Below the pieces are notes generated by a model, which was not told where the DNA came from, ran no database searches, and saw only the letters and a list, made by a program, of their open reading frames with translations. From positions 1 to 7,251 of the forward strand of contig CAAFZH010000020.1 in NCBI GenBank assembly GCA_900767495.1: a stretch of DNA of 7,251 nt, in the 5' to 3' direction. Of this stretch, positions 1 through 5,704 are shown piece by piece. Each line of letters starts with the position of its first letter. The stretch's first letter is position 1. Source of the DNA: Clostridia bacterium. GTDB taxonomy: Bacteria > Bacillota > Clostridia > Christensenellales > Borkfalkiaceae. The position numbers were made by a program, and so were the translations under genes.

Positions 1-504
1 AACGGGTTCGTAAGCGATTACGATTTTATCGAAATCCTTGGATTTAAAGCCCTTTAAACCCTCGACCAACTGTCTTTCGAGAACTTTTTCGGTCAAGCCG
101 TTTTCTCTTTCCTCTTCGGTTTCGCCTACGCAGACGATAGGTTTGATTTTAGCGTTCAGCGCAGCCTGAACTCTCTTGTTTACGGTTTCGTCGGTTTCGC
201 CGAAATATTGTCTTCTTTCGCTGTGTCCGATAATAACGTATTCCACTTTGAGTTCCTTAAGCATATCCGCCGAAACTTCGCCCGTGAACGCGCCTTTTTC
301 AGCCCAATGCACGTTTTCCGCGCCTATCTTTATATTAGTGCCTTTAGCGGCTTTTTTTGCCGTTTGCAAATCGGTAAAAGGTACGCAAAGCACTACGTCG
401 CAAGTAGCGTCTTTTACGAGCGGAGCAAGTTCGGTTATCATCGCCTTGGTTTCCGCCATAGTCTTGTTCATCTTCCAGTTGCCCGCGATTATCGCTTTTC
501 TCAT
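1..504 (-). CDS. tpiA: Triosephosphate isomerase, N-terminal 168 residues (cut by window edge)
   Basis: Interconverts dihydroxyacetone phosphate and glyceraldehyde 3-phosphate in cytoplasmic glycolysis and gluconeogenesis. The reverse strand from the ATG at 504-502 reads without stops to base 1 and gives 168 residues of a protein that is usually about 250 long, so the 3' third lies outside the window. Seen directly: the substrate-binding NWKMN motif at residues 9-13 with the active-site Lys11, the electrophilic His94 in IIGHSERR, and the catalytic base Glu166 in AYEPV, the last residues present. All three catalytic residues are therefore intact. The start is supported by AAGGAG at 521-516, 11 nt upstream. 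Only 17 nt separate the pgk stop from this ATG, and the ribosome binding site touches that stop, which suggests translational coupling. No separate promoter is visible, so it should be expressed from the pgk promoter. Identification is secure. Confidence 0.97.
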   Translation of the reverse strand, partial: MRKAIIAGNWKMNKTMAETKAMITELAPLVKDATCDVVLCVPFTDLQTAKKAAKGTNIKIGAENVHWAEKGAFTGEVSADMLKELKVEYVIIGHSERRQYFGETDETVNKRVQAALNAKIKPIVCVGETEEERENGLTEKVLERQLVEGLKGFKSKDFDKIVIAYEPV

Positions 505-515
505 ACAGTAAATAT

Positions 516-522
516 CTCCTTT
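516..522 (-). promoter_or_regulatory. Ribosome binding site of tpiA, abutting the pgk stop
   Basis: The reverse strand reads AAAGGAG here, 11 nt before the tpiA ATG. Its first base is also the last base of the pgk TGA stop (524-522). A ribosome finishing pgk would sit over this site, so coupled synthesis of the two glycolytic enzymes is likely (inference). Confidence 0.8.
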
Positions 523-1841
523 CAGTCTTTATCGTTAAGGCATTCGATACCGGGCAGTTTCTTACCCTCGAACAATTCGAGCGACGCGCCGCCGCCGGTA
601 GAAATGTGGGTCATTTTATCGGCAAAGCCGAGTTGCGCTACGGCCGCAGCCGAATCGCCGCCGCCGATTATGGTAGTCGCGCCTTTGCATTCCGCCATAG
701 CCTTAGCAATAGCGATAGTACCCGCCGCCAAAGTGGGATTTTCGAATACGCCCATAGGTCCGTTCCAGATAATGGTCTTTGCGCCCTTCAAAGCGTCGGC
801 GTAAAGTTTTCTCGTTTCGGGACCGATATCCGCGGATTCTTTATCCTTCTCGAATTCGCCCACCTTTCTTACTTCGGTTTCGATAGGAGCGTCGATAGGA
901 TCGGGGAAGTTGCCTATAAGCACGCCGTCTACGGGCAACAAAAGTTTCTTGCCTTCGGCTTTTGCCTTGGCGATCATCTCTTTGCAGTAATCTATCTTGC
1001 TGTCGTCTACGAGCGAAAGACCTACTTCGTAGCCTTGCGCTTTAAGGAAGGTATAAGCCATACCGCCGCCGATGATAAGCGTGTCGCATTTATCCAGAAG
1101 GTTGGAAATAACGTTGAGTTTGTCCGCAACCTTTGCGCCGCCGAGAATAGCGACGAACGGACGAACGGGGTGTTCGAGCGCGTCAGCCATAACCGAAAGT
1201 TCTTTTTCGATAAGGAAGCCGCAAACGGCGGTTTTAACGAAACCGTATTCTACGATAGCGGCGGTAGAAGCGTGCGAACGGTGAGCCGTACCGAAAGCGT
1301 CGTTTACGTAAATATCGCAAAAATCGGCGAGTTTACGGCAGAAGTTTTCGTCCCTGCCCTCTTCGCCCGCGTCGAAACGAAGGTTCTCGAGCAATACGCA
1401 TTCGCCCTCTTTAAGCGCGGCGACTTTCGCCTTTGCGTCGTCGCCTACTATATCGGTAGCGAAAGCAACCTTGCCGCCGAGAAGTTCGTTAAGTCTTTTT
1501 GCAACGGGTGCGAGAGTGAATTTCTTTAAATCGCCCTTCTTGGCTTTTTCGATATATTCCGCTTTTGCCGCTGCGCGTTCGCCCTCGGGAAGAGCCTCAA
1601 CCGCTTTCTTTTCCTTTTTATTAAGACCGAATCCCTCGGTAAAAATGTTATGCGGTTTGCCCAGGTGCGAGCAAAGTATAACTTTTGCACCGTGTTCCAT
1701 CAAATATTTAATGGTGGGCAGAGCGCCGTTGATTCTGTTTTCGTCGGTGATAACGCCGTCTTTCATGGGTACGTTAAAATCGCACCTTACGAGGCATCTT
1801 TTGCCTTTAACGTCAACGTCTTTGATTGTTTTTTTGTTCAT
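522..1841 (-). CDS. pgk: Phosphoglycerate kinase with an extended N-domain loop
   Basis: Transfers the acyl phosphate of 1,3-bisphosphoglycerate to ADP, the first ATP-yielding step of glycolysis, in the cytoplasm. Family signatures run the whole length: VRCDFNVP (residues 18-25) and SHLGKP (58-63) for triose binding, LLENLRFDAGEEG (150-162), NDAFGTAHRSHAS (180-192), LGGAKVADK (233-241), IWNGPMGVFE (358-367), and the nucleotide-side IIGGGDSAAA (391-400) and STGGGASLE (414-422). At 439 residues it is longer than the usual 390-420. Most of the excess is a Lys/Glu/Ala-rich stretch between SHLGKP and FTLAPVA (about residues 64-107), where typical enzymes have only around ten residues. The start ATG (1841-1839) has AAGGAG 9 nt upstream and a strong promoter behind it. 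It is the first gene of a pgk-tpiA operon; gap is not adjacent on the upstream side. The enzyme should be active, since all core motifs are intact. Confidence 0.98.
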   Translation of the reverse strand: MNKKTIKDVDVKGKRCLVRCDFNVPMKDGVITDENRINGALPTIKYLMEHGAKVILCSHLGKPHNIFTEGFGLNKKEKKAVEALPEGERAAAKAEYIEKAKKGDLKKFTLAPVAKRLNELLGGKVAFATDIVGDDAKAKVAALKEGECVLLENLRFDAGEEGRDENFCRKLADFCDIYVNDAFGTAHRSHASTAAIVEYGFVKTAVCGFLIEKELSVMADALEHPVRPFVAILGGAKVADKLNVISNLLDKCDTLIIGGGMAYTFLKAQGYEVGLSLVDDSKIDYCKEMIAKAKAEGKKLLLPVDGVLIGNFPDPIDAPIETEVRKVGEFEKDKESADIGPETRKLYADALKGAKTIIWNGPMGVFENPTLAAGTIAIAKAMAECKGATTIIGGGDSAAAVAQLGFADKMTHISTGGGASLELFEGKKLPGIECLNDKD

Positions 1842-1850
1842 GCCGAACTG

Positions 1851-1856
1851 CTCCTT
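1851..1856 (-). promoter_or_regulatory. Ribosome binding site of pgk
   Basis: Reverse-strand AAGGAG lies 9 nt before the pgk ATG. It is a near-ideal Shine-Dalgarno sequence and decides the start codon. Confidence 0.85.
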
Positions 1857-1873
1857 ATAATTTTTACGATTAT

Positions 1874-1902
1874 ATTGTATACTTTCGGCAAAAAAATGTC
1901 AA
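1874..1902 (-). promoter_or_regulatory. SigA-type promoter of the pgk-tpiA operon
   Basis: On the reverse strand a perfect TTGACA (1902-1897), a 17-nt spacer and TACAAT (1879-1874) form an almost consensus housekeeping promoter, with transcription expected to begin near 1867. The resulting leader is only about 25 nt and carries the pgk ribosome binding site. The -35 box contains the TGA stop (1901-1899) of the upstream transporter gene, so the promoter is tucked into the end of a coding sequence. The spacer/-10 region includes GAAAGTATAC, also found in the operator-like repeat near 2990. Confidence 0.88.
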
Positions 1903-2903
1903 CGATAACGCGCGAATTTAGCGGAAATTTTATGCTTTTCGCTTTTTTTACGGTTTACGACCTTTTCTATAAGTTCCGTTATCGGTTTTAAAAGGGGAAT
2001 AAACGCGACCGACGAAACTATATTGAACGCCGTATGAAAGTTGGCCGCCGCTTGCCCCGCGCCGATTGAGCCGTGAAGAAAAAGCCTTACGAACTCCTCT
2101 TTAAAAATTATGCAAAACGGCATTACGGCAAACGCTCCGAGCGCGTTGAAAACGAGGTTGAACGCGGCGGCGCAGCGCGCCGCCGCGCACTTTTTTCCCG
2201 ACGAAAACATAACCGAAAAACAACTGCCGATATTAGAACCCAAAATAATGAAAATCGCGTTATAGAAGGTCGTTTCGCCTTTTTCGCAAAGCAAAACGAG
2301 TACGCCCGTAACCGCCGAAGAACTTTGCAGTATCGCCGTGGATAATACTCCGAGCAAAAAGCATAAAACGGCGTTGTCGCGCCCAAGCAGCGCGCCTGCG
2401 GCAGGCAAGGAAACGACGGGCGCGATATTTACGCCGACCGAATCGAGTCCGCAAAGGATAAGTCCCAATCCGAAAGCCGCGTCGCCCGAAAATTTCGCCT
2501 TATCTCCCTTACGGAAAGAAAGAAACGCGCCCGCCGCCAGAAACGCCGCGCCCGTTACCGCCCGACCTATTCCGCCGCCCGTAAGCGCGAAAATCTGCGC
2601 AGTAACGGTAGTGCCTACGTTTGCGCCCATTATAATGGCCGCCGCCGATAAAAGCGTGCAGGTACCCGCCGAAACCATACTTACGGCGGTCATACTCGTA
2701 GCCGTACTGCTTTGCGTAACGCCCGCGATTATAAGTCCCGAAAAATACGCGCTTATCGGCCTTCCTGCGGCGCGCCTTATAAACTTATCCGCTCCGACGG
2801 ACAACAACTTTTCAAGTCCGTCGCCAAGCAACCTTAAACCGTACAATACGGCGGCAACCCCGCCCGAAAGCAATACCGCGACGGCAACAAATCTTATAGT
2901 CAT
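1899..2903 (-). CDS. Na+/phosphate cotransporter family membrane protein, short form without PhoU domain
   Basis: Predicted inner-membrane carrier of the Na/Pi-cotransporter II family (NptA/YjbB type, PF02690), which moves phosphate with sodium; the direction and true substrate cannot be read from sequence. The family's duplicated core is clear. QSSTA (residues 64-68) is followed by GANVGTTVTA (93-102), and the second copy has QSSSA (193-197) followed by GSNIGSCFSV (222-231). HTAFNI (290-295) precedes the last helix. Hydrophobic segments alternate throughout. At 334 residues it ends shortly after the transport core with a basic tail; many relatives are about 550 long with a C-terminal PhoU-like domain that is absent here. 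The ATG at 2903-2901 has no Shine-Dalgarno but lies 8 nt after a TATAAT box, suggesting a leaderless message. No terminator separates it from pgk, so read-through into pgk is possible. Confidence 0.88.
   Translation of the reverse strand: MTIRFVAVAVLLSGGVAAVLYGLRLLGDGLEKLLSVGADKFIRRAAGRPISAYFSGLIIAGVTQSSTATSMTAVSMVSAGTCTLLSAAAIIMGANVGTTVTAQIFALTGGGIGRAVTGAAFLAAGAFLSFRKGDKAKFSGDAAFGLGLILCGLDSVGVNIAPVVSLPAAGALLGRDNAVLCFLLGVLSTAILQSSSAVTGVLVLLCEKGETTFYNAIFIILGSNIGSCFSVMFSSGKKCAAARCAAAFNLVFNALGAFAVMPFCIIFKEEFVRLFLHGSIGAGQAAANFHTAFNIVSSVAFIPLLKPITELIEKVVNRKKSEKHKISAKFARYR
2163..2196 (+). terminator. GC-only hairpin followed by T6, antisense within the transporter gene (tentative)
   Basis: Bases 2163-2173 and 2177-2187 are perfect 11-bp inverted repeats made only of G and C around a 3-nt loop. 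On the plus strand they are followed, after CAC, by six T (2191-2196). This is the shape of an intrinsic terminator for plus-strand (antisense) transcription. The hairpin also falls on a run of Ala codons (residues about 239-248 of the transporter, a CAAARCAAAF peptide), so it may be only a by-product of codon choice. The 3-nt gap before the T run weakens the case. Confidence 0.3.
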
Positions 2904-2917
2904 ACGATATTATTATA
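2904..2917 (-). promoter_or_regulatory. TATAAT box immediately before the transporter ATG
   Basis: A perfect TATAAT (reverse strand 2917-2912) is followed by 8 nt and then the ATG. Transcription would normally begin 6-8 nt after the box, so the mRNA would begin at or 1-3 nt before the start codon. No AGGAG-like sequence is present, which fits a leaderless transcript. The -35 position (2940-2935, TACTAA) is poor, so strength is uncertain. Confidence 0.5.
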
Positions 2918-2946
2918 TAATTATGCGCGTTAGTTTAGTATTATCG

Positions 2947-2975
2947 TTGACATAAAAGCGAAAAGATGCTACAAT
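2947..2975 (+). promoter_or_regulatory. SigA-type promoter of the polysaccharide gene group
   Basis: TTGACA (2947-2952), a 17-nt spacer and TACAAT (2970-2975) form a near-consensus housekeeping promoter. The predicted start is near 2982, giving a leader of about 60 nt before the ATG at 3045. The 13 bases 2941-2953 (TTATCGTTGACAT) are identical to the -35 region of the pgk promoter on the other strand. Confidence 0.85.
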
Positions 2976-2981
2976 TGAGTA

Positions 2982-3000
2982 AGTATACTGAAAGTATACT
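2982..3000 (+). promoter_or_regulatory. Tandem AGTATACT palindromes at the transcription start, candidate operator
   Basis: Two identical 8-bp perfect palindromes, AGTATACT at 2982-2989 and 2993-3000, sit 11 bp apart start to start, about one helical turn. They begin at the predicted +1 of the 2947-2975 promoter. An imperfect third copy (AGTACACT) lies at 3017-3024. Placement at +1 to +19 is typical of a repressor site that blocks promoter clearance. The identity of any regulator is unknown. Confidence 0.5.
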
Positions 3001-3044
3001 GAAACAAGACAGCATAAGTACACTAAAGAACTTTTCGAGATTTT

Positions 3045-4931
3045 ATGAGAAACAGACAAACCGACGTTTTAAAATTTATTTTACTCATAGTGCTTGACGC
3101 CCTCTCCGTCATATTTGCGGCGGCGGTCGCTTACTACATCTCCGTACCTCCCGACGAAATGAAAATTTCGTTTGAACTCATTATCTGGATAACGGGCAAC
3201 GTTATAGCCGTAATAGTTTTCTTCTCTATTTTCGGAATGTACTCGCTCATTTTGTCCAACGTAAGTATTATCGAAGCGTTAAAACTCGCGTTCGGTCTTT
3301 TGTGCGTGGCGTTTTTAAACGTTTTATACCTTTGGATAAGAAGATTTATAGACCCGTCGCTTAACAAACCCATAAATATGGGTACGATAACGACTTTTGC
3401 CATAATCACCTTCTTCCTCACGGGTTTTATAAGGTTTTTCGGCAGAATAATTTCGTTAAGCAAATACTTTGCAAAAAATCTTACCACGCCGAAAAAGCGC
3501 GTAATGCTGGTGGGCGCGGGGTCGGCGGGCGCGGCGCTCATAAACGAAATGCACCACTCGACGAAAATTTCCTATAACCCCGTTTGCCTTATAGACGACA
3601 GCGTGGAAAAAATAGGCAAAAGCGTCTGCGGCGTTAAAGTGGTAGGTTCTACTTACGAAATACGCAAGTACGCGCAAAGATACAACGTGGAAGAAATCTT
3701 CGTAACGATGCCCACCTGCGACAAGAAGCGACTTAACAAGATAATAAGTCGTTGCCGCGAGGCGGGTCGCCCCGTTAAGATACTGCCCGGCACTTACCAA
3801 CTGGTGGAAGGCGAAGTTTCGGTATCGAGTATGCGCGACGTGGATATTCAGGACCTTCTGGGCAGAGAGCAGGTAAAAGTAGACGTAAACGAAATTATGG
3901 GTTATATAGAGAACAAAGTCGTTCTCGTTACGGGCGGCGGAGGTTCTATCGGCAGCGAACTTTGCCGCCAGATTGCCACCCACCACCCCAAACAACTTAT
4001 AATTCTCGATATATACGAAAACAACGCTTACGACATAGAGCAGGAACTTAAACGCAACCATCGCGAACTCAACCTTTTAACTCTTATCGCAAGCATCCGC
4101 GACGCGGGCAAGATAAAGGACGTTTTTGAAAAATATCGTCCGCAGATAGTGTTCCACGCGGCGGCGCACAAACACGTGCCGCTGATGGAAACCTCGCCTA
4201 ACGAGGCAATTAAAAATAACGTTTTCGGCACGTTTAACGTAGCGCGTTACGCCGATATTTACGGCGCGGAAACTTTCGTACAGATTTCCACCGATAAGGC
4301 GGTAAACCCCACCAACGTAATGGGCGCGTCAAAGCGTATCTGCGAAATGATAGTTCAGACTATCGGCAAGCACAGCCTTAATACCAAGTTCGTCGCGGTA
4401 AGGTTCGGCAACGTTTTAGGCTCTAACGGTTCGGTCATACCCTTATTCAAAAAACAAATTAAGGAAGGCGGACCCGTTACCGTTACGCATAAGGATATTA
4501 TCCGCTACTTTATGACTATTCCCGAGGCGGTTTCGCTCGTATTGCAGGCGGGCGCATACGCGAAAGGCGGACAAATATTCGTACTCGATATGGGCGAACC
4601 CGTAAGAATTTACGACCTTGCCTACAACCTTATCAAACTTTCGGGGTTAGAACCCGGCGTAGATATAGACATAGTTTGCACGGGTCTGCGCCCGGGCGAA
4701 AAGTTGTACGAAGAGCGACTTATGGACGAAGAGGGTATGCAAAAAACGCCTAACGGACTTATTAACATCGCTCAACCCATAAAACTCGACGAGGAAAATT
4801 TCTGGAAGAATATGGAGGATTTGTACGCCGCGGCTTACGAAGAAACCGACAAAATGAAATATCTCGTCAAAAAACTCGTACCCACCTACAAAATAGACGA
4901 ACGTAAAGATAGCGATTGCAACGAAAAGTAA
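3045..4931 (+). CDS. Membrane-anchored nucleotide-sugar 4,6-dehydratase (PglF/CapD/FlaA1 class)
   Basis: Predicted to convert a UDP-N-acetylhexosamine (usually UDP-GlcNAc) to its 4-keto-6-deoxy form, the entry step to bacillosamine- or fucosamine-type sugars for surface glycans. The 628 residues match the full-length form. Four transmembrane helices lie at about 10-30, 44-66, 78-98 and 114-134. A first Rossmann-like domain begins with GAGSAG (157-162), and the catalytic SDR domain begins with the NAD(P)-binding TGGGGSIGSE (296-305). HAAAHKHVPLME (371-382) is followed by the active-site STDKAVNPTNVMGASK (415-430). The usual SDR catalytic Tyr is Met426, with Lys430 kept; this Tyr-to-Met change is known in PglF-type enzymes, where a Thr-Asp-Lys group (here 416-418) is implicated. 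The ATG has only a weak GAGA upstream, so the start rests on the hydrophobic N-terminus and the promoter. Substrate is inferred from family. Confidence 0.93.
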   Translation: MRNRQTDVLKFILLIVLDALSVIFAAAVAYYISVPPDEMKISFELIIWITGNVIAVIVFFSIFGMYSLILSNVSIIEALKLAFGLLCVAFLNVLYLWIRRFIDPSLNKPINMGTITTFAIITFFLTGFIRFFGRIISLSKYFAKNLTTPKKRVMLVGAGSAGAALINEMHHSTKISYNPVCLIDDSVEKIGKSVCGVKVVGSTYEIRKYAQRYNVEEIFVTMPTCDKKRLNKIISRCREAGRPVKILPGTYQLVEGEVSVSSMRDVDIQDLLGREQVKVDVNEIMGYIENKVVLVTGGGGSIGSELCRQIATHHPKQLIILDIYENNAYDIEQELKRNHRELNLLTLIASIRDAGKIKDVFEKYRPQIVFHAAAHKHVPLMETSPNEAIKNNVFGTFNVARYADIYGAETFVQISTDKAVNPTNVMGASKRICEMIVQTIGKHSLNTKFVAVRFGNVLGSNGSVIPLFKKQIKEGGPVTVTHKDIIRYFMTIPEAVSLVLQAGAYAKGGQIFVLDMGEPVRIYDLAYNLIKLSGLEPGVDIDIVCTGLRPGEKLYEERLMDEEGMQKTPNGLINIAQPIKLDEENFWKNMEDLYAAAYEETDKMKYLVKKLVPTYKIDERKDSDCNEK

Positions 4932-4942
4932 AATTTTTTATC

Positions 4943-4966
4943 TTACGCGCGTAATATAATAAGGAT
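4943..4966 (+). promoter_or_regulatory. 12-bp palindrome plus TATAAT box directly before an ATG
   Basis: TTACGCGCGTAA (4943-4954) is a perfect palindrome and is followed at once by TATAAT (4955-4960) and, six bases later, the ATG at 4967. A start 6-7 nt after the box would give a leaderless mRNA. An AAGGA at 4961-4965 is only 1 nt from the ATG, too close for a normal ribosome binding site. The -35 region is poor, so the box may be weak, activator-dependent or fortuitous. The palindrome could be an operator or a weak RNA hairpin. Confidence 0.42.
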
Positions 4967-5626
4967 ATGAAGAAAATAATAGAAACGGCAAAAACAAAAA
5001 AAATACTCGGTTACACCGTCGCGCAATACGCCATGTTCGCCTTGTTCTGCTCGTTCGCGGGTTTTTTGGCGGAAAACGTCGGCAGAACGATAGTTCAGGG
5101 TATATTCGACTCGCGCTTTATGATTTTGCCCTTTATTATGCCCTACGGTCTGGGCGTTTTAGCGGCGTATCTCGCGCTCGGCAGACCTTCGGAATTTCGT
5201 TTTTTCGGTTGGCACTTTATAAAGGGCGACGATAAAAAATCGCGCAATTTGCGCAGAGTGCTTTACTACGTAACGGCTTTCGCCGCAATTACTTTGGGCG
5301 AAATGGGTTACGGGCTTTTGGTAGAGGCTACCACGGGCAAACAACTTTGGAATTATTCCGATATACCCACCCATATCACGCAATACACGAGTTTACTTAC
5401 GAGTTTTTTATTCACCTCCGGCGTATTCGCGGTTATGGAATACCTTATGCCCGCGATTATGCGCTTTTTCGAGAGAATCTCTTCCGACGCGGTAGTCGTA
5501 ATTTCGCTCGTGCTTTTCATCGCTTCCGTTGCCGATATGCTTTTTATGATGCTTAGGTTATTTATTACGGGCGCGGCTAAACCGTGGTGGAGAATAGATT
5601 TCCCATGGGGCGTAAAACAATCTTAA
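4967..5626 (+). CDS. Multi-pass membrane protein, PF06541-like (putative ABC-transporter type IV family)
   Basis: Function unknown. The 219 residues hold about five hydrophobic segments (roughly 20-36, 52-71, 97-119, 140-165 and 175-198). Features resembling the PF06541/DUF1113 family, recalled rather than searched, are an early helix containing FLAEN, a proline-rich MILPFIMPYGLG (52-63) like the family's 'gPfcPiYGfG', and a LWNYSD motif (127-132) after a Glu-rich helix (GEMGYGLLVEATTG). The family name implies an ABC permease, but no ATPase partner is encoded here and the role is unproven. It follows the dehydratase gene by 35 nt with no terminator between, and precedes the Wzz-like gene, so envelope polysaccharide work is the best contextual guess. 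A short cytoplasmic-looking loop of charged residues (84-96) separates helices two and three. The ATG is chosen because it is the first in frame; spacing to AAGGA is abnormally short. Confidence 0.62.
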   Translation: MKKIIETAKTKKILGYTVAQYAMFALFCSFAGFLAENVGRTIVQGIFDSRFMILPFIMPYGLGVLAAYLALGRPSEFRFFGWHFIKGDDKKSRNLRRVLYYVTAFAAITLGEMGYGLLVEATTGKQLWNYSDIPTHITQYTSLLTSFLFTSGVFAVMEYLMPAIMRFFERISSDAVVVISLVLFIASVADMLFMMLRLFITGAAKPWWRIDFPWGVKQS

Positions 5627-5632
5627 AAAAGG

Positions 5633-5661
5633 TTGCTTTTATATAAAATTTATGCTAAAAT
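5633..5661 (+). promoter_or_regulatory. Extended -10 promoter before the Wzz-like gene
   Basis: TTGCTT (5633-5638), a 17-nt spacer ending in TGC, and TAAAAT (5656-5661) form a plausible SigA promoter with an extended -10 (TGn). The start would be near 5668, leaving a leader of about 37 nt with a good ribosome binding site. It could let the last gene be expressed separately from the two upstream. Confidence 0.6.
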
Positions 5662-5690
5662 TATGCGTGAATAAACACGCGATATATATT

Positions 5691-5695
5691 AGGAG
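5691..5695 (+). promoter_or_regulatory. Ribosome binding site of the Wzz-like gene
   Basis: AGGAG lies 9 nt before the ATG at 5705 and fixes the start. It is the only clear Shine-Dalgarno sequence in the rightward gene group. Confidence 0.82.
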
Positions 5696-5704
5696 TAAGA
5701 TACG

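Noticed and set aside
606..1529. Long plus-strand open frame of 307 codons inside pgk
   Set aside because: It is the mirror of a fully supported pgk. Its translation shows no family motif and it has no ribosome binding site; the biased codon use of the real gene explains the absence of stops.
2338..2955. Plus-strand open frame of 205 codons opposite the Na/Pi gene
   Set aside because: Its low-complexity Ala/Pro translation reflects the reverse of Ala- and Gly-rich codons, and it runs through the divergent promoter region.
2982..3024. The repeated AGTATACT units as the start of a CRISPR-like or iteron array
   Set aside because: There are only two exact 8-bp copies and one imperfect copy, too short and too few for CRISPR, and no replication gene is nearby for an iteron origin.
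3456..4061. Minus-strand open frame of 201 codons within the dehydratase gene
   Set aside because: It is antisense to conserved Rossmann-domain coding sequence, with no recognisable protein and no promoter or ribosome binding site.
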